Origin: an uncultured Bacteroidales bacterium
Lineage (GTDB): Bacteria > Bacteroidota > Bacteroidia > Bacteroidales > UBA932
Reading direction: 5' to 3'
NCBI GenBank assembly: GCA_905233275.1
Contig: CAJODR010000009.1
Location: 1 to 64,000, forward strand
DNA: 64,000 nucleotides
Positions 42,098 through 50,822 of this stretch are shown one piece after another. Each line of letters begins with the position of its first letter. Positions within the stretch are counted from its first letter, which is position 1. A program made the translations under genes and the position numbers. Under the pieces are notes generated by a model, which saw only the letters and a list, made by a program, of their open reading frames with translations, searched no databases and was not told where the DNA came from.

Positions 42098-43114
42098 ATG
42101 AAGATCATTTTCGACGCCCCCATACCCAACACTTTCGGCTTCTCCGTCAAAGCGGCATGCTTCGCAGAATACGCTTCCGTCGAAGAGCTCATCGAGCTTC
42201 TTCGTGACGACAGCCTTCCGCGCCCATTCTTCCACATCGGCGGCGGCAGTAATCTGCTGTTTACCAGAGATTTTCCCGGTACTATTCTCCATTCTGGCAT
42301 CTGCTTTACTGAGATCGCCGGCGACGGGGTCGTAAGGGTCGGCGCCGGAGTTGTATGGGACGAGCTTTGCGAAAACCTTGCCACCGAGGGCCTCTGGGGC
42401 ACCGAAAACCTCTCCCTCATTCCAGGCGAGGCCGGGGCCGCGGCAGTGCAGAATATCGGCGCCTACGGCATTGAGGCCGGTGATCTGATCACTGAGGTGG
42501 AATGTCTTGACACCGAGACACTTGAACTCGCGGTGATTCCTGCTGAACAATGCCAGTATGGCTATCGCGCCTCCCGTTTCAAAGGCGAATGGAAGGGCCG
42601 CTACATAGTCACAGCCGTGCGTTTGCAATTGTCGCCGGACTATTCGCCGAGGCTTACCTACGGACACGTCGGCGATGCTGTTGAGGCTCGTTTTGGCACC
42701 TTGGAGGACCTGACGCCGATGATGCTTCGCGAGACCGTCATCGACATTCGCCACGGCAAACTTCCCGAGCCGTCAGAGGTCGGCAGCGCAGGCAGTTTCT
42801 TCCGCAACCCGTTCGTCTCCGACGAATGTTATGCCGCCGTCGAGGCTGTTGCCGCCCGCGACAATCTCGGCCCTGTGCCGCATTTTGCCAGCCCCGAAGG
42901 CATCAAGATTCCTGCCGCCTGGCTCATTGAAAAATGCGGCTGGAAGGGCTTCTGCGATGGAAATGTCGGTGTCTGGAAGCACCAGCCCCTCGTGCTTGTC
43001 AACCTCACAGGCAAGGCGTCTCCTTCCGAAATCATTTCGCTTGAGGAGCGAATTGTCTCGTCCGTCCGCGACCGCTTCGGCATTATCCTTTCACCGGAGG
43101 TAGAGCACGTATGA
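42098..43114 (+). CDS. murB: UDP-N-acetylenolpyruvoylglucosamine reductase
   Basis: MurB reduces the MurA product to UDP-MurNAc using NADPH and FAD. The 338-residue protein has the FAD motif HIGGGSNLLF, SLIPGEAGAAAVQNIGAYG, YGYRASRFKG with the conserved Tyr and Arg, and GSAGSFFRNP with the proton-donor Ser near 230. The layout of the C-terminal part fits a type I enzyme. The start ATG at 42098 follows its own promoter. Its end overlaps the M16 peptidase by 4 bases. Confidence 0.95.
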   Translation: MKIIFDAPIPNTFGFSVKAACFAEYASVEELIELLRDDSLPRPFFHIGGGSNLLFTRDFPGTILHSGICFTEIAGDGVVRVGAGVVWDELCENLATEGLWGTENLSLIPGEAGAAAVQNIGAYGIEAGDLITEVECLDTETLELAVIPAEQCQYGYRASRFKGEWKGRYIVTAVRLQLSPDYSPRLTYGHVGDAVEARFGTLEDLTPMMLRETVIDIRHGKLPEPSEVGSAGSFFRNPFVSDECYAAVEAVAARDNLGPVPHFASPEGIKIPAAWLIEKCGWKGFCDGNVGVWKHQPLVLVNLTGKASPSEIISLEERIVSSVRDRFGIILSPEVEHV

Positions 43115-44349
43115 GGGAGGGGACTGCACCGTGCGGCATCCGCTATGCGGTAAAGCGCAGGCCAGGTGCCGCCGCGTTCGCCGCGCTGGCCATCCAGGCG
43201 GGGACGAGGGACGAATGCGGATTCTCCGGAGGAATCGCCCATTTCACCGAACATACCCTTTTTAGGGGGACCTCCCGCAAGTCGGCGTCCGTCATCTCCA
43301 ACTACCTCGATCGTCTTGGCGGCGATCTCAACGCGTATACTACTAAGGAAGAGATAGTTCTGCACGCGACCGTTCTCCGCGAGGATATCGGCAGGGCGGC
43401 ATCGCTCCTAGTGGAATTGGCGACTTCGCCGACATTCCCCGCAAGGGAAATAGAGACGGAAAGAGGTGTCGTCATCGACGAAATAATTGCCTCCGAAGAC
43501 GCTCCGGCGGATGAAATCTACGACCGCTTCGAGGCGGCTCTTTTTGAAGGACATCCCCTTGGTGGCCTTATTCTGGGCACTCGCGAGAGTGTTTCCGCCA
43601 TTACCTCCGACGAGCTCCATCATTTCGTCGCCGCGCTTTTCCGCCCCTCCCGAATGTCCCTGACCCTCGTTGCCGACATTCCCGAAGACATCCTCGAGCG
43701 CAAACTCCTCAAACTGGTCGGCAAAGCTTTTGGTGTCGCGACCTCTGTCATCTCGAGCGAAGGCGACAGCCGGAGTCGAGAAATCTCTTCCTCGCGCGTT
43801 TTCGACCTCCGCATCGACCGGGGCGACCACGAAGCCAACGCAGTTGTCGGCGCGACCGCTCCGTCCCTCTACGGCGGTCGGGAGCGCTATGCCGCCATCC
43901 TGCTCTGCAACATGCTTGGTGGCCCGGCGTCCAATTCGCTGCTGGGAAGCTATTTACGTGAGCGCCACGGCTGGGTATACGGGATCGAATGCAGCTACAC
44001 TCAGTATGCCGACACAGGCGTTGCGGCCATCTCCTTCGGCTGCGACCGCCCCAATCTCCGCAAGTGCCTCGCCGCCGTCGACCGCATTCTCGCCTCCGTG
44101 CGCGAAAAGCCCATCTCAGAATCCCGCCTCCGCGCCGCCAAAAAACAACTCCTCTGCCAGGCTGCCATCTCCTCCGAAAGTGGCGAAACCACCTGCCTCT
44201 CAATGGCCAAGAGCCTCCTCTCCTACGGCCGTGTCATCACCGACGAAGAAGCTCGCGCCGCCATCACCTCCCTCACCCCAGACGATATCCTCACAGCTGC
44301 CCGGACCATTTTCGATCCCGTCCGCCTCTCCCGACTGATTTTCGTCTGA
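43111..44349 (+). CDS. M16 family zinc peptidase with repeat-derived insert
   Basis: The 412-residue protein has the inverted zinc motif HFTEH (His44, Glu47, His48) and the third ligand Glu near 124 (ERGVVIDEIIASED), as in mitochondrial-processing-type peptidases. The C-terminal half carries the RERHGWVYGIECSY substrate-loop motif. No signal peptide is visible. Between the two M16 domains residues about 212-226 (TSVISSEGDSRSREISSS) are encoded by the palindromic repeat at 43747-43787. That segment is a linker in relatives, so activity is probably kept. It overlaps murB by 4 bases. Confidence 0.9.
   Translation: MREGTAPCGIRYAVKRRPGAAAFAALAIQAGTRDECGFSGGIAHFTEHTLFRGTSRKSASVISNYLDRLGGDLNAYTTKEEIVLHATVLREDIGRAASLLVELATSPTFPAREIETERGVVIDEIIASEDAPADEIYDRFEAALFEGHPLGGLILGTRESVSAITSDELHHFVAALFRPSRMSLTLVADIPEDILERKLLKLVGKAFGVATSVISSEGDSRSREISSSRVFDLRIDRGDHEANAVVGATAPSLYGGRERYAAILLCNMLGGPASNSLLGSYLRERHGWVYGIECSYTQYADTGVAAISFGCDRPNLRKCLAAVDRILASVREKPISESRLRAAKKQLLCQAAISSESGETTCLSMAKSLLSYGRVITDEEARAAITSLTPDDILTAARTIFDPVRLSRLIFV
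43747..43787 (+). repeat. Palindromic element inside the M16 peptidase gene
   Basis: The element begins GTCATCTCGAGCGAAGG and ends GAGTCGAGAAATCTC, with TCTCGA and TCGAGA as inverted arms. It is read in frame and adds about 14 residues between the peptidase domains. It has the same framework as the copies at 29870 and in truB, and resembles a repeat widespread in Bacteroidota. Confidence 0.78.
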
Positions 44350-44402
44350 GATTTTTTTGTTATTTTTGAGCAAGATTTGATATCGAAGAGGATTTAAGTG
44401 GC

Positions 44403-44870
44403 ATGAAACAGAGAATAAATAAATGGTGGACGGCCCTTGTGGGGTCTATCCTTTCGATGCTCGGGTTTACTTCATGCGATGATTTTCCCATTGGCCTTCG
44501 CTGCGAATACGGGATGCCGAATGCCAACTACAAGCTTCTTGGCGATGTCAAAGACTCCGGCGGCAAGCCGGTGAAGGGGATTCGTGTCGTGTTTGTGCCG
44601 AGAGGTGATACCGAGGAGCAATCCTGGGAGAACGACACCCTCTACACCGACGACAAAGGCCACTTTGAGCTTGAACGTGCCCGATACCAGTGGCCCGGAG
44701 ATATGGATAAATTCGTCTACATTGCCGAAGACGTGGACGGAGCGGACAACGGTTCCTTCAAGAGCACAAAGGTCACCCCTGACGTCAAGAAAGTCAAGAA
44801 GGGTGACGGCAGCTGGTACGACGGCGATTACGAGGTCAGCGCCACCATCACCCTCGACAAGGACGAATAA
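44403..44870 (+). CDS. Lipoprotein of the rSAM/lipoprotein system
   Basis: The 155-residue lipoprotein has an atypical basic start (MKQRINKWWTALVGSILSML) and a lipobox ending TSC (Cys25). The mature part begins CDDFPIGLRCEYGMPNANYK, the hallmark EYGMP segment of the lipoproteins encoded next to a dedicated radical SAM protein in Bacteroidales (rSAM/lipoprotein system). A beta-sandwich follows (GKPVKGIRVVFVPRGD, TDDKGHFEL). It lies directly before the rSAM gene, with which it overlaps by 1 base (TAATG). A -7 element TATTTTTG is at 44361-44368. The modification is unknown. Confidence 0.85.
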   Translation: MKQRINKWWTALVGSILSMLGFTSCDDFPIGLRCEYGMPNANYKLLGDVKDSGGKPVKGIRVVFVPRGDTEEQSWENDTLYTDDKGHFELERARYQWPGDMDKFVYIAEDVDGADNGSFKSTKVTPDVKKVKKGDGSWYDGDYEVSATITLDKDE

Positions 44871-45940
44871 TGCCGCGCCTCGATTTTCGGCACTATCTCG
44901 CGCTTTCCCTTACCCAGAAGCTGCGGAAGGATGTTGTCAGGCAGCATCCCCTCCGGCAGCTTTTTTGGGAATGTACCCTCCGCTGCAACCTTTCCTGCCG
45001 TCACTGCGGCAGCGACTGCCATGTCACAGCGAATACCAAGGATATGCCGAAGGAGGACTTCGGGCGTGTTCTCGACAGCGTCGCAGCATTCACCGATCCC
45101 CATAATGTGATGATCAACATCACCGGCGGCGAGCCCCTTATGCGCCCCGACCTTGAGGCCTGCGGCCGAATGATCTACGACAAGGGCTTCCCCTGGGGAA
45201 TAGTGACCAATGCCCTTGCGCTAACTCCGGAGCGCTACCAACGGCTCCTCCAGTGCGGCCTCCGTTCAATGACAATCTCCCTTGACGGTCTCGAGAGCGA
45301 CCACGATTGGATGCGTGGACGTAAAGGCTCGTTCGAGCGTGCGGCTGCAGCCATAAAGATGGTGGTTGAGTCGGGCGAAATTGAATTCGACGTAGTCACG
45401 TGCGTGAACAAGCGCAGCTATCGCAGTCTCAACGAAATCAAGGAACTGCTCATCAAATTGGGCTTGAAGGGATGGCGGCTCTTCACTGTATTCCCGTCGG
45501 GGAGAGCGCTTGGCGATCCGGATATGCAGCTTGGACCGGATGAGTTCCGCGGACTGATGGAATTCATTCGATCGACGCGAAAAGAGGGGAGGATCAAGGC
45601 ATCCTACGGCTGCGAAGGTTTTCTCGGCAACTTCGAAGGCGACGTCCGCGACCACTTCTTCTTCTGCCAGGCTGGGGTGAGCGTTGCCGGCATTCTCGCC
45701 GACGGCTCCATCTCTGCCTGTCCCAGTATCCGCTCTGATTACCACCAGGGCAACATCTACCGAGACGACTTCGTCGAAGTCTGGCAAAACTCTTACAAGG
45801 AATACCGAGACCGCAGCTGGATGCGCGAGTCAGAGCCATGCCGAAGCTGCAAATACTTCCGCTTCTGTCAAGGCGGCGCCATGCACCTTCGCACTTCGGA
45901 CGGTCGCCTTCCCGTTTGCCATCTTCAGGACTGTCTTTAG
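44870..45940 (+). CDS. Radical SAM maturase of the rSAM/lipoprotein system (SPASM)
   Basis: The 356-residue protein has the radical SAM cluster motif CNLSCRHC preceded by ECTLR (Cys39, Cys43, Cys46), the GGEPLMRPDLE motif, and a C-terminal SPASM-type cysteine set (ACPS, CRSCKYFRFCQGG, CHLQDC) for auxiliary iron-sulfur clusters. It follows the rSAM/lipoprotein partner by a 1-base overlap. The family is assumed to modify the lipoprotein or its product; the chemistry has not been established to my knowledge. It has no signal peptide, so it acts in the cytoplasm, before export of the lipoprotein. Confidence 0.9.
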   Translation: MPRLDFRHYLALSLTQKLRKDVVRQHPLRQLFWECTLRCNLSCRHCGSDCHVTANTKDMPKEDFGRVLDSVAAFTDPHNVMINITGGEPLMRPDLEACGRMIYDKGFPWGIVTNALALTPERYQRLLQCGLRSMTISLDGLESDHDWMRGRKGSFERAAAAIKMVVESGEIEFDVVTCVNKRSYRSLNEIKELLIKLGLKGWRLFTVFPSGRALGDPDMQLGPDEFRGLMEFIRSTRKEGRIKASYGCEGFLGNFEGDVRDHFFFCQAGVSVAGILADGSISACPSIRSDYHQGNIYRDDFVEVWQNSYKEYRDRSWMRESEPCRSCKYFRFCQGGAMHLRTSDGRLPVCHLQDCL

Positions 45941-46253
45941 GTCTGGTACACTTGTTTTTTTGTAACAGCTGCTTTTGATTTCGCGGCAAAATCGCGGATA
46001 ATATATTGAAATACAGATAGTTCGACTCGGTTTGTCCTTCCTGAGAATTGAATATTTCTGCGAGCCTTACTGACTCTTAGCTATATTTTAAATCTCACGA
46101 AAAGTTCAAAATTGAATTTGTAACACCCAAAACGCCGTTTTGTAACAACTTTGTTTCAAAACGGCGTTTTCCCTGTTGAAAACAAATAATCAGTTAAATT
46201 TGGGCGTTTCATTTTTTAAGACTACCTTTGTATACTAGATTTTGTGTCTACAA
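45941..46253 (+). other. Intergenic: terminator and promoter ahead of the fimbrial control genes
   Basis: This 313-base stretch holds no gene. A 14-base-pair stem AAAACGCCGTTTTG (46129-46142) / CAAAACGGCGTTTT (46157-46170) closes the rSAM unit. A promoter, TTTG (46199-46202) and TACCTTTG (46223-46230), 20 bases apart, leads to the OmpA-like gene. The word TGTAACA occurs three times (near 45961, 46120, 46141). The rest is A/T-rich without recognised features. Confidence 0.75.
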
Positions 46254-47237
46254 ATGAAACTTGTCCGCATATTTACTCTTGTCGCAGTGATGACCCTGTC
46301 CGGGATTGTCGCAAAGGCTGAGGGTATCCACAAAGTTTCATTTGCTGTTTCCAAAACAGAAGTCAACACCAATCGATCTGGTAACGCCAATGCTCTCAAA
46401 GCCATCGAGAGCGAGCTGGATGCCGGTTACTCAAAAGTTTGGGTACGTGCCGCTTCATCACCAGAAGGTTCATATTCGCTGAACAAGCGTCTTGCTCATG
46501 ATCGTGCTGCTTCCGTTATTGAAACATTGAAAGCTTCATATCCGGATCTCACGGATGATCTTTTCGAAATTGAATACATCAACGAGGATTGGGCCGGAGT
46601 CAAGTCATACCTTCGCAATGCCTCCAAGCCATGGAGTGAGGATGCTATATCCATCATCGATGCCAATGCTTCCAACATGGAGGCCCTCCTCAAAGACCTT
46701 TGGGTTGGAGAAGCCTGGGACGATCTCTCCAAGAATTGCTTCCCTACGCTGAGGACAGTCTCTGTTCACGTATATAGGGACGGCGATCCGTCTGTCTATT
46801 TCTCATGTGGAAGCAGCTCGGTAGCATCCGGTTTTTCAGACAATGTATTCAACGTCCCAGCTATCCGTTCCCTCGCCAAAAGCGTAACTGATACGTTATA
46901 TATTTATGCCGCCGCATCACCCGACGGCACCACTTCCGGCAACCTCCGTCTGGCCTCCCAAAGGGCACAATCGGTACGAAATCTCCTCGTAAAAGCCGGT
47001 TGTCCTTCTGATCTCGTCAAGATCTCCGAGCCATACGAGGACTGGGACGGGCTGCTTGAGAAAGTGCGCAATCTCCAGGATTGTCCCGACCGTGACAAAC
47101 TCCTGGGTATTCTCGACGACGAATCGCTTTCCGCAGACCAGAAACGGGCAGCTCTCAAGTCTTCAAGGGCCTGGCGTTATCTCCTCAAGAACGCGATGCC
47201 GGCCCTCCGCAAGGTTACTGTCAGGACAAATAAATGA
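46254..47237 (+). CDS. Periplasmic protein with two OmpA-like domains, fimbria-linked
   Basis: The 327-residue protein has a signal peptide (MKLVRIFTLVAVMTLSGIVAKA) and two related domains (about 24-175 and 185-325). Each has an SPEG/SPDG turn followed by an arginine-rich helix (RAASSPEGSYSLNKRLAHDRA; AAASPDGTTSGNLRLASQRA), as in OmpA-like folds. No beta barrel and no lipobox are present, so it is soluble in the periplasm. The domains resemble the first half of the outer-membrane protein at 51274. The gene overlaps the membrane AraC regulator by 4 bases, so it is likely a partner or signal carrier for it. The start ATG at 46254 follows a good promoter. Confidence 0.8.
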   Translation: MKLVRIFTLVAVMTLSGIVAKAEGIHKVSFAVSKTEVNTNRSGNANALKAIESELDAGYSKVWVRAASSPEGSYSLNKRLAHDRAASVIETLKASYPDLTDDLFEIEYINEDWAGVKSYLRNASKPWSEDAISIIDANASNMEALLKDLWVGEAWDDLSKNCFPTLRTVSVHVYRDGDPSVYFSCGSSSVASGFSDNVFNVPAIRSLAKSVTDTLYIYAAASPDGTTSGNLRLASQRAQSVRNLLVKAGCPSDLVKISEPYEDWDGLLEKVRNLQDCPDRDKLLGILDDESLSADQKRAALKSSRAWRYLLKNAMPALRKVTVRTNK

Positions 47238-48487
47238 TTTTTTCCGCTCTCATCATCTCGGCGACTGTTTTGTTACAGTCTTCCGCTGCGGTGACGTCCC
47301 TTTCAGACAGCCCGCAGGACGGATCCCTGTGGATGGCCGGAGGAGAAAACGGTGTTTTCAGAATCGGAAGGAACGGAAGACGAATTCATTACGACAACAA
47401 GGCCATATATCTGTGTTTTGACGCTGACGGAGTGCTGTGGCTCCTGGATGACAAGGGAAAAATCAGTACTTATAGTTCCCAGACTGGATTTGTGCGCTAT
47501 ACCGGTATTGATTCCGAGGTCAGTTGTCTTCTCGTTTCCGGTGAGAAGGTGTATGCCGCGACATTCTCCGGTGAAATCTATTCCATTTCAAAAAACGGAC
47601 AGGCGAAAAAGATATCTGCTCCCGGTTGTGCAATCAACCGGATGCTTCCTTCCTCCGACGGCTCTATTTGGCTCGTCGGAGAGTCCGGAGCATGCCTGAT
47701 GACAAGTGACGGTGACATTAATTCATGGGTAAATGATGTTCCAGCCAATGTTTCAAATTCAATACCTTTTGAATTTGAAACATCTAATAAAAACGCAGTC
47801 TCAGTGCCTTCAGAGGCACATTCTTCATCTGGTAATGGCATCCTTTGGGGCGTTCTTGCCGGTCTTGCAGTGTTCCTTATGGCTTGGCTCGTCGCCACTT
47901 TTGCACGTCACGCGCGCCGCGTTGAGCACGATAATGATAATAATGAAGTCTCTCCAGGCGAAATAGATCCTGTCCTTGCCAAAGTCATACACTCTCACGA
48001 AATACTGGAAACGCCAGACACACCGGAGGAGATGCCTGAAGTCCCTCTTACGCCTGAGAAGTCGCCTGATAATGTCATTTTCGAGCCAGTTCCGGAGCAA
48101 AAGACTCTCGATGAACCTGTAGTTCCTGAATCCCCTGAAGCGCCCGTAGCGCCATCAATTCTCGTTCCTCCGGGCAGTACACCGTTTACTGACATGGTAA
48201 TGGAGCTGATAAAAAAGAATATCGCCAATCCTGCCTATGGAGTTGACGATATCGCAAACGATCTTGGGATCAGCCGTATCCATGTAAATCGCAAGCTAAG
48301 GGCTGAATCCGGCGCTTCTCCGTCAGTTCTTTTAAAGAAGACCAGGATGGAGATGGCTGCTGCTATGATAAAGGAAAAGAACTATACGCTTGCTGAGATT
48401 GCAGAGCGATGCGGCTTTGCTACGCCTTCATATTTCTCCACTGCATTCAAGCAGTATTTCGGAAAAACGCCTTCTGAATTTATTTAA
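47234..48487 (+). CDS. Membrane-anchored AraC-type regulator with periplasmic sensor
   Basis: The 417-residue protein has a signal segment (1-19), a strand-repeat periplasmic region like a short propeller (about 20-165: LWMAGGENGVFRIGRNG, LWLLDDKGKISTY, IWLVGESGACLMTS), a membrane helix (202-224: GILWGVLAGLAVFLMAWLV), an acidic Pro/Glu-rich linker (230-310) and a C-terminal AraC HTH (315-417: NPAYGVDDIANDLGISRIHV, LAEIAERCGFATPSYFSTAF). It resembles a hybrid two-component system with the histidine kinase and receiver removed. It would bind DNA directly from the membrane. It is co-translated with the OmpA-like gene and converges with a second AraC gene. Confidence 0.85.
   Translation: MIFSALIISATVLLQSSAAVTSLSDSPQDGSLWMAGGENGVFRIGRNGRRIHYDNKAIYLCFDADGVLWLLDDKGKISTYSSQTGFVRYTGIDSEVSCLLVSGEKVYAATFSGEIYSISKNGQAKKISAPGCAINRMLPSSDGSIWLVGESGACLMTSDGDINSWVNDVPANVSNSIPFEFETSNKNAVSVPSEAHSSSGNGILWGVLAGLAVFLMAWLVATFARHARRVEHDNDNNEVSPGEIDPVLAKVIHSHEILETPDTPEEMPEVPLTPEKSPDNVIFEPVPEQKTLDEPVVPESPEAPVAPSILVPPGSTPFTDMVMELIKKNIANPAYGVDDIANDLGISRIHVNRKLRAESGASPSVLLKKTRMEMAAAMIKEKNYTLAEIAERCGFATPSYFSTAFKQYFGKTPSEFI
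47748..47783. repeat. Perfect 15-base inverted repeat inside the AraC regulator gene
   Basis: ATGTTTCAAATTCAA (47748-47762) and TTGAATTTGAAACAT (47769-47783) flank TACCTT. It encodes residues around 172-184, between the sensor region and the membrane helix. It can fold in the mRNA or serve as a binding site. Confidence 0.7.
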
Positions 48488-48520
48488 ATTTGATACATGG
48501 GGCAATGTATCAAATTTAAA
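48483..48520. terminator. Bidirectional terminator between the two AraC genes
   Basis: TTTAAATTTGATACAT (48483-48498) and ATGTATCAAATTTAAA (48505-48520) form a perfect 16-base-pair stem. The TAA stop of the 47234 gene is inside the left arm. The convergent gene ends at 48523. Its A/T-rich ends suit either direction. Confidence 0.8.
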
Positions 48521-48522
48521 TA

Positions 48523-49725
48523 CTAATGCTTCTTCTTTTTGTCCCAACCGGCAACCCAAATCTTTGGTGTGACGCCAGTTACCTTCTTAAAGGTGTTGTT
48601 GAAAGAGGATGCGCTAAGGAAGCCACAAGCGGACGCAATCTCCTCCTGATGAGCATCTCTATGTGCGAGTATATACTGCTCAGCATAGTCTACGCGGAGC
48701 GTATTGATAAACTCCGGGAAACTCTGACTGTAAGTATTATTGACCAGCTGGGAGATATAGGTCTTGTTGGTACCAAGAAGCTCTGCTACGTCCCCTAAAG
48801 TCAAACGAGGCTGCAGGAATATCTGTGTATCCAGCATCAGGTGTTGGAAACGTGAAAGAAGGCTGTTTCCGTCCCAGGAACGTCCGACGGCTGTTATAAA
48901 ACTTCCGGCAAACTTGCTTTCTGTTTCGGTTTCTCCTGCTTCTTCCGGATTGTATGTTTTTTCTTTCTCGATTTTTATGGTGTTGTAGCGCATTAATTCG
49001 CCCATATCGTGCAGAGAAAGCTCTTTTGTTTCGCCAAACATCGCCACAAAACCGATCAGCAATACCAGTATAATTGTTGGAACGCACAGAATCTCAGACA
49101 TCAATACATGGTGTCCTCCAATTATTGTCATTAGTATTGTCTCAACGAGAATAAGTAAGAATACTACCGACAGCAGATCGGCTTGAATTTCAATCGGCCG
49201 CAATTTTCCTCCTTTCTGGAAAAATGCTTTCCAGCGCTTTTTGGAGAACTTTTCATCCCTCCTTATATGGAAATAATACCATGCATATACAATCACGGAG
49301 ATAATAATCAGGGCGCTGTATGCGACCATTGTCCAGTCGTAAAGAGCATCATCAAGAATCTTCATTCTCTCTCCTGAAAGTGCGAGGAGGACTATAGTGG
49401 CACTCGTAAGAGAGACGGGAACAACAACCCAGGCGACGTTTATAGCTTTATAAACGGTACGCTTACGTAGCATCCTGAGATACAGCAGTGTCAGTGGTAC
49501 AGTGGATGTACCGGAAAATTGCAGGAGAAGAGTAGCAACCATCTTCCCTTCCTTGCTGGAATAAGGATTTGCCTGCGACGCTACTCCCAGATAGAATAAT
49601 CCCAGACACAGGATCATCAGCAGGAAGTACGGCAGCATTTTCTGACGAAATGCTGTCATCGCATAGAAGACAGCAATCATCAGGCACGCAGCCGGGGGGA
49701 GAAATAGAAGCAGAGGGGTAAGCAC
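48523..49725 (-). CDS. Multi-pass membrane AraC-type regulator
   Basis: The 400-residue protein has about six to seven membrane segments in the first 230 residues (starting MLTPLLLFLPPAACLMIAVF) and a C-terminal AraC HTH (about 295-395: LTLGDVAELLGTNKTYISQLVN, EEIASACGFLSASSFNNTFKK). The linker holds TYNPEEAGETETES. The start is a GTG at 49725, overlapping the stop of the fimbrillin-like gene by 1 base. Its closest type is the 7TM-AraC regulators of Bacteroidota. It pairs with the lipoprotein at 49725-50822 and converges with the other regulator. Confidence 0.85.
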   Translation of the reverse strand: MLTPLLLFLPPAACLMIAVFYAMTAFRQKMLPYFLLMILCLGLFYLGVASQANPYSSKEGKMVATLLLQFSGTSTVPLTLLYLRMLRKRTVYKAINVAWVVVPVSLTSATIVLLALSGERMKILDDALYDWTMVAYSALIIISVIVYAWYYFHIRRDEKFSKKRWKAFFQKGGKLRPIEIQADLLSVVFLLILVETILMTIIGGHHVLMSEILCVPTIILVLLIGFVAMFGETKELSLHDMGELMRYNTIKIEKEKTYNPEEAGETETESKFAGSFITAVGRSWDGNSLLSRFQHLMLDTQIFLQPRLTLGDVAELLGTNKTYISQLVNNTYSQSFPEFINTLRVDYAEQYILAHRDAHQEEIASACGFLSASSFNNTFKKVTGVTPKIWVAGWDKKKKH

Positions 49726-50822
49726 TAGAACACGTCGTTATTTTCGTAAATCTTTGTCTCCCAGTCTCCTACAGAGGCGGAGAAGGCTACTTGCTGATAT
49801 AGCTTGCCGGTATCTAGACCCAGGTGGAATGTATACTGTTTGCCGTATTCAAATACATTGCCGGGGAGAAGACCGTAGAGCATGAATTTGCCGTGCTGGT
49901 CCTTTAAGGCACTATATGTAAACCCTCCAATCGTAAAACTGTCCACGTCGTAGATCACCTCAACGCACTGCTTGCCCATTACGATATCGTCGGGGACGGA
50001 ATAATACCGGCTGCTCTCCGTCATGTGGTCCACAAGGCTGTCGTGACCGACGAATTTTTCATTCTCCGAGCCTACGCCAAGAACTGCATCGCCCTCGAAC
50101 ACCACGATATCCTTGTAATACCCCTGGCGGGTCCACTGTCCACGGCTCTCCACCATGTCATTGACGAATACTCCCGCAGAAGCGACGTTGGTTGCAGTGA
50201 GCTTGCGGAGATGGATAAGTCCCTGAAGCTGTGGATCTGTAGTGACATCACAGATGCGGTATCCGATATCGTTGGTGATATGTCCGAATTCGAGGGGAAT
50301 TACGTATAACAGATTGACTGCCTGCTCAGTAGTCTTGGATACAAGAGGTCCTTTGTCAGTATCAGATGTCTGGAAAGGGATGGAATAGGATTCGTTGTTA
50401 CGCCCGTATTCTACCTTATTTACATAGGGGTAATATGCTGAAAATGAGATGGGATCAGGTACTTGCCAGAGCTCACCGTCAAACCAGCCGCTGTAACCGT
50501 CAGAGCCGGAACTGACTTTTGCATTGTTGATTACAACCTGATGAGTAAGGAAATCTACGCCAATAAGACCGAAAGGAACGTCTGTGTCCATTGTGGCGTA
50601 CTTTGTGCCGGCCTCTACAGAGGCGGTTTCACCGCGCGTAGCGATTGATTTTTTAGGGATGGTCTGGCCTTCGCGTGTCACAGTAACGTCAAAACCAAGC
50701 TTTTTTTGTTTGGCTTCTTCCTTTGCACTGGGAAGTTCAGGGACATCATCGCCGAGATCGACGCAACTCCAGGACATGGAGAGCATAAGTGCGGCAGCGA
50801 GGATGTGCATCAATCTTTTCAT
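49725..50822 (-). CDS. Fimbrillin-like lipoprotein, first gene of the second control unit
   Basis: The 365-residue lipoprotein has the signal MKRLMHILAAALMLSMSWSC (Cys20), then a Glu/Lys-rich spacer. The mature protein follows the fimbrillin-like layout: DVTVTREGQTIPKKSIATRGE, PFGLIGVDFLTHQVV, PISFSAYYPYVNKVEYG, and a final strand SASVGDWETKIYEN. It is encoded upstream of and overlapping a membrane AraC regulator, not in the structural operon. It might be an assembly sensor or a minor pilin. A promoter, reverse strand TACCTTTG (50904-50911) with TTTG (50930-50933), precedes it. Confidence 0.75.
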   Translation of the reverse strand: MKRLMHILAAALMLSMSWSCVDLGDDVPELPSAKEEAKQKKLGFDVTVTREGQTIPKKSIATRGETASVEAGTKYATMDTDVPFGLIGVDFLTHQVVINNAKVSSGSDGYSGWFDGELWQVPDPISFSAYYPYVNKVEYGRNNESYSIPFQTSDTDKGPLVSKTTEQAVNLLYVIPLEFGHITNDIGYRICDVTTDPQLQGLIHLRKLTATNVASAGVFVNDMVESRGQWTRQGYYKDIVVFEGDAVLGVGSENEKFVGHDSLVDHMTESSRYYSVPDDIVMGKQCVEVIYDVDSFTIGGFTYSALKDQHGKFMLYGLLPGNVFEYGKQYTFHLGLDTGKLYQQVAFSASVGDWETKIYENNDVF

